In this document: positions 31,286 to 31,474 of the stretch, piece after piece
How positions within the stretch are numbered: position 1 is the stretch's first letter
How the letters are laid out: the number at the start of each line of letters is the position of its first letter
Source of the DNA: JBKHDT01 sp049974825
GTDB taxonomy: Bacteria; Pseudomonadota; Gammaproteobacteria; Halothiobacillales; Halothiobacillaceae
DNA length: 31,474 nucleotides
NCBI GenBank assembly: GCA_049974825.1
Contig: JBNGDJ010000015.1
Location: 1-31,474 of the forward strand
Direction of reading: 5' to 3'
The notes under the pieces: generated by a model
What the model saw: only the letters and a program-made list of their open reading frames with translations
Databases searched by the model: none
What the model was told of the DNA's origin: nothing
Made by a program: the position numbers and the translations under genes

Positions 31286-31402
31286 TGTTTCGCTCCGGTC
31301 GGTTGCGGGAATATGCGTTTATACTGTCGCGCGTTGCGTGCATGCAGGAAAGGCTGCGTGCCGTGTTTTTCAAGGTGCCTGCCCGATTCGTTCTGACCGT
31401 CG
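31286..31402. promoter_or_regulatory. Region upstream of the VOC gene, possible divergent promoters
   Basis: Near 31318-31325 TATACT on the plus strand and TATAAA on the minus strand overlap and could serve as -10 elements in either direction. Neither has a good -35 hexamer at the standard distance. The plus-strand one would place repeat copy C in the 5' leader of whatever gene lies beyond the window. No gene is visible here; a short open frame from ATG 31342 runs through the repeat and is not supported. Confidence 0.3.
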
Positions 31403-31474
31403 GGGAATCAGGCTGCCTTCGATTGGGGCATGGATGCCCCAACGCTCAATGGCGCAAGCCATTGAATTGCGGAG
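31403..31474 (+). repeat. Structured intergenic repeat, copy C (short form, reaches window end)
   Basis: GGGAATC at 31403-31409 and the segment from CGATTGGGG (31420) through the CATGGATG palindrome (31423-31442) are identical to copy A. The middle module with the three-way junction is absent. The sequence goes directly to the terminal hairpin TCAATGGC (31446-31453), loop GCAA, GCCATTGA (31458-31465), then ATTGCGGAG at the window end. The window cuts off whatever follows. Confidence 0.8.

Noticed and set aside
1..31474. CRISPR arrays, tRNA or rRNA genes, prophage genes
   Set aside because: No regularly spaced direct repeats, no tRNA-like cloverleaf with a T-loop consensus, no rRNA segments and no phage genes were recognised on reading both strands.

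Overview
This is a GC-rich bacterial chromosome segment that looks gammaproteobacterial. Three gene-order blocks support this: def-fmt-rsmB-trkA divergent from lysM-dprA-...-tsaC with hemF nearby, the pilB-pilC-pilD-coaE cluster, and the ygfZ/ygfX pair. The TopA lacks zinc ribbons and an ntrYX pair sits inside the def operon, which resembles Xanthomonadales/Chromatiales-type lineages more than enterics. I cannot name a genus from this window alone.

Layout. 1-292: tail of a possible upstream gene, then copy A of a structured intergenic repeat. 293-1102: an orphan RND/HlyD-type adaptor. 1128-1199: two perfect hairpins back to back. 1201-2217 (-): ygfZ. 2218-2512: repeat copy B between divergent ygfZ and ygfX. 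2513-2998 (+): ygfX. 3043-7533 (-): pilB-pilC-pilD-coaE, the type IV pilus assembly ATPase, platform protein and prepilin peptidase, plus CoA synthesis. 7900-8190 (+): a ComEA-like DNA-binding protein. 8295-19207 (-): a long operon def-fmt-rsmB-DUF4390-ntrY-ntrX-trkA-trkH-hemF, with overlapping ends in its first six genes. 19660-26470 (+): lysM lipoprotein, dprA, smg, topA, tsaC and a lipid A acyltransferase-like gene. 26662-30893 (+): an RND efflux adaptor/permease pair. 30902-31285 (-): a VOC-fold protein. 31403-31474: a short copy C of the repeat, running to the window edge.

How the genes work together. Most are core functions: translation start and N-terminal processing (def, fmt), rRNA and tRNA modification (rsmB, tsaC), K+ uptake (trkAH), haem synthesis (hemF), supercoiling (topA), the envelope (lysM, lpxL-like, RND pumps) and CoA. 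PilB/C/D, ComEA and DprA together suggest a pilus-based DNA-uptake and recombination route, although no major pilin or ComEC gene is in view.

The least explained material is between the genes. A modular repeat occurs three times in the same orientation. It is built of successive hairpins: a CATGGATG-centred palindrome, a three-way junction whose one arm differs in sequence between copies but still pairs, and a hairpin capped by a GNRA-type tetraloop (GTAA or GCAA). This pattern suggests selection on a folded nucleic acid. Isolated related hairpins lie at 1128-1199, 7568-7592 and 19303-19330. The second notable point is that the NtrX-like regulator has lost the sigma54-contacting GAFTGA loop and the Walker B aspartate.
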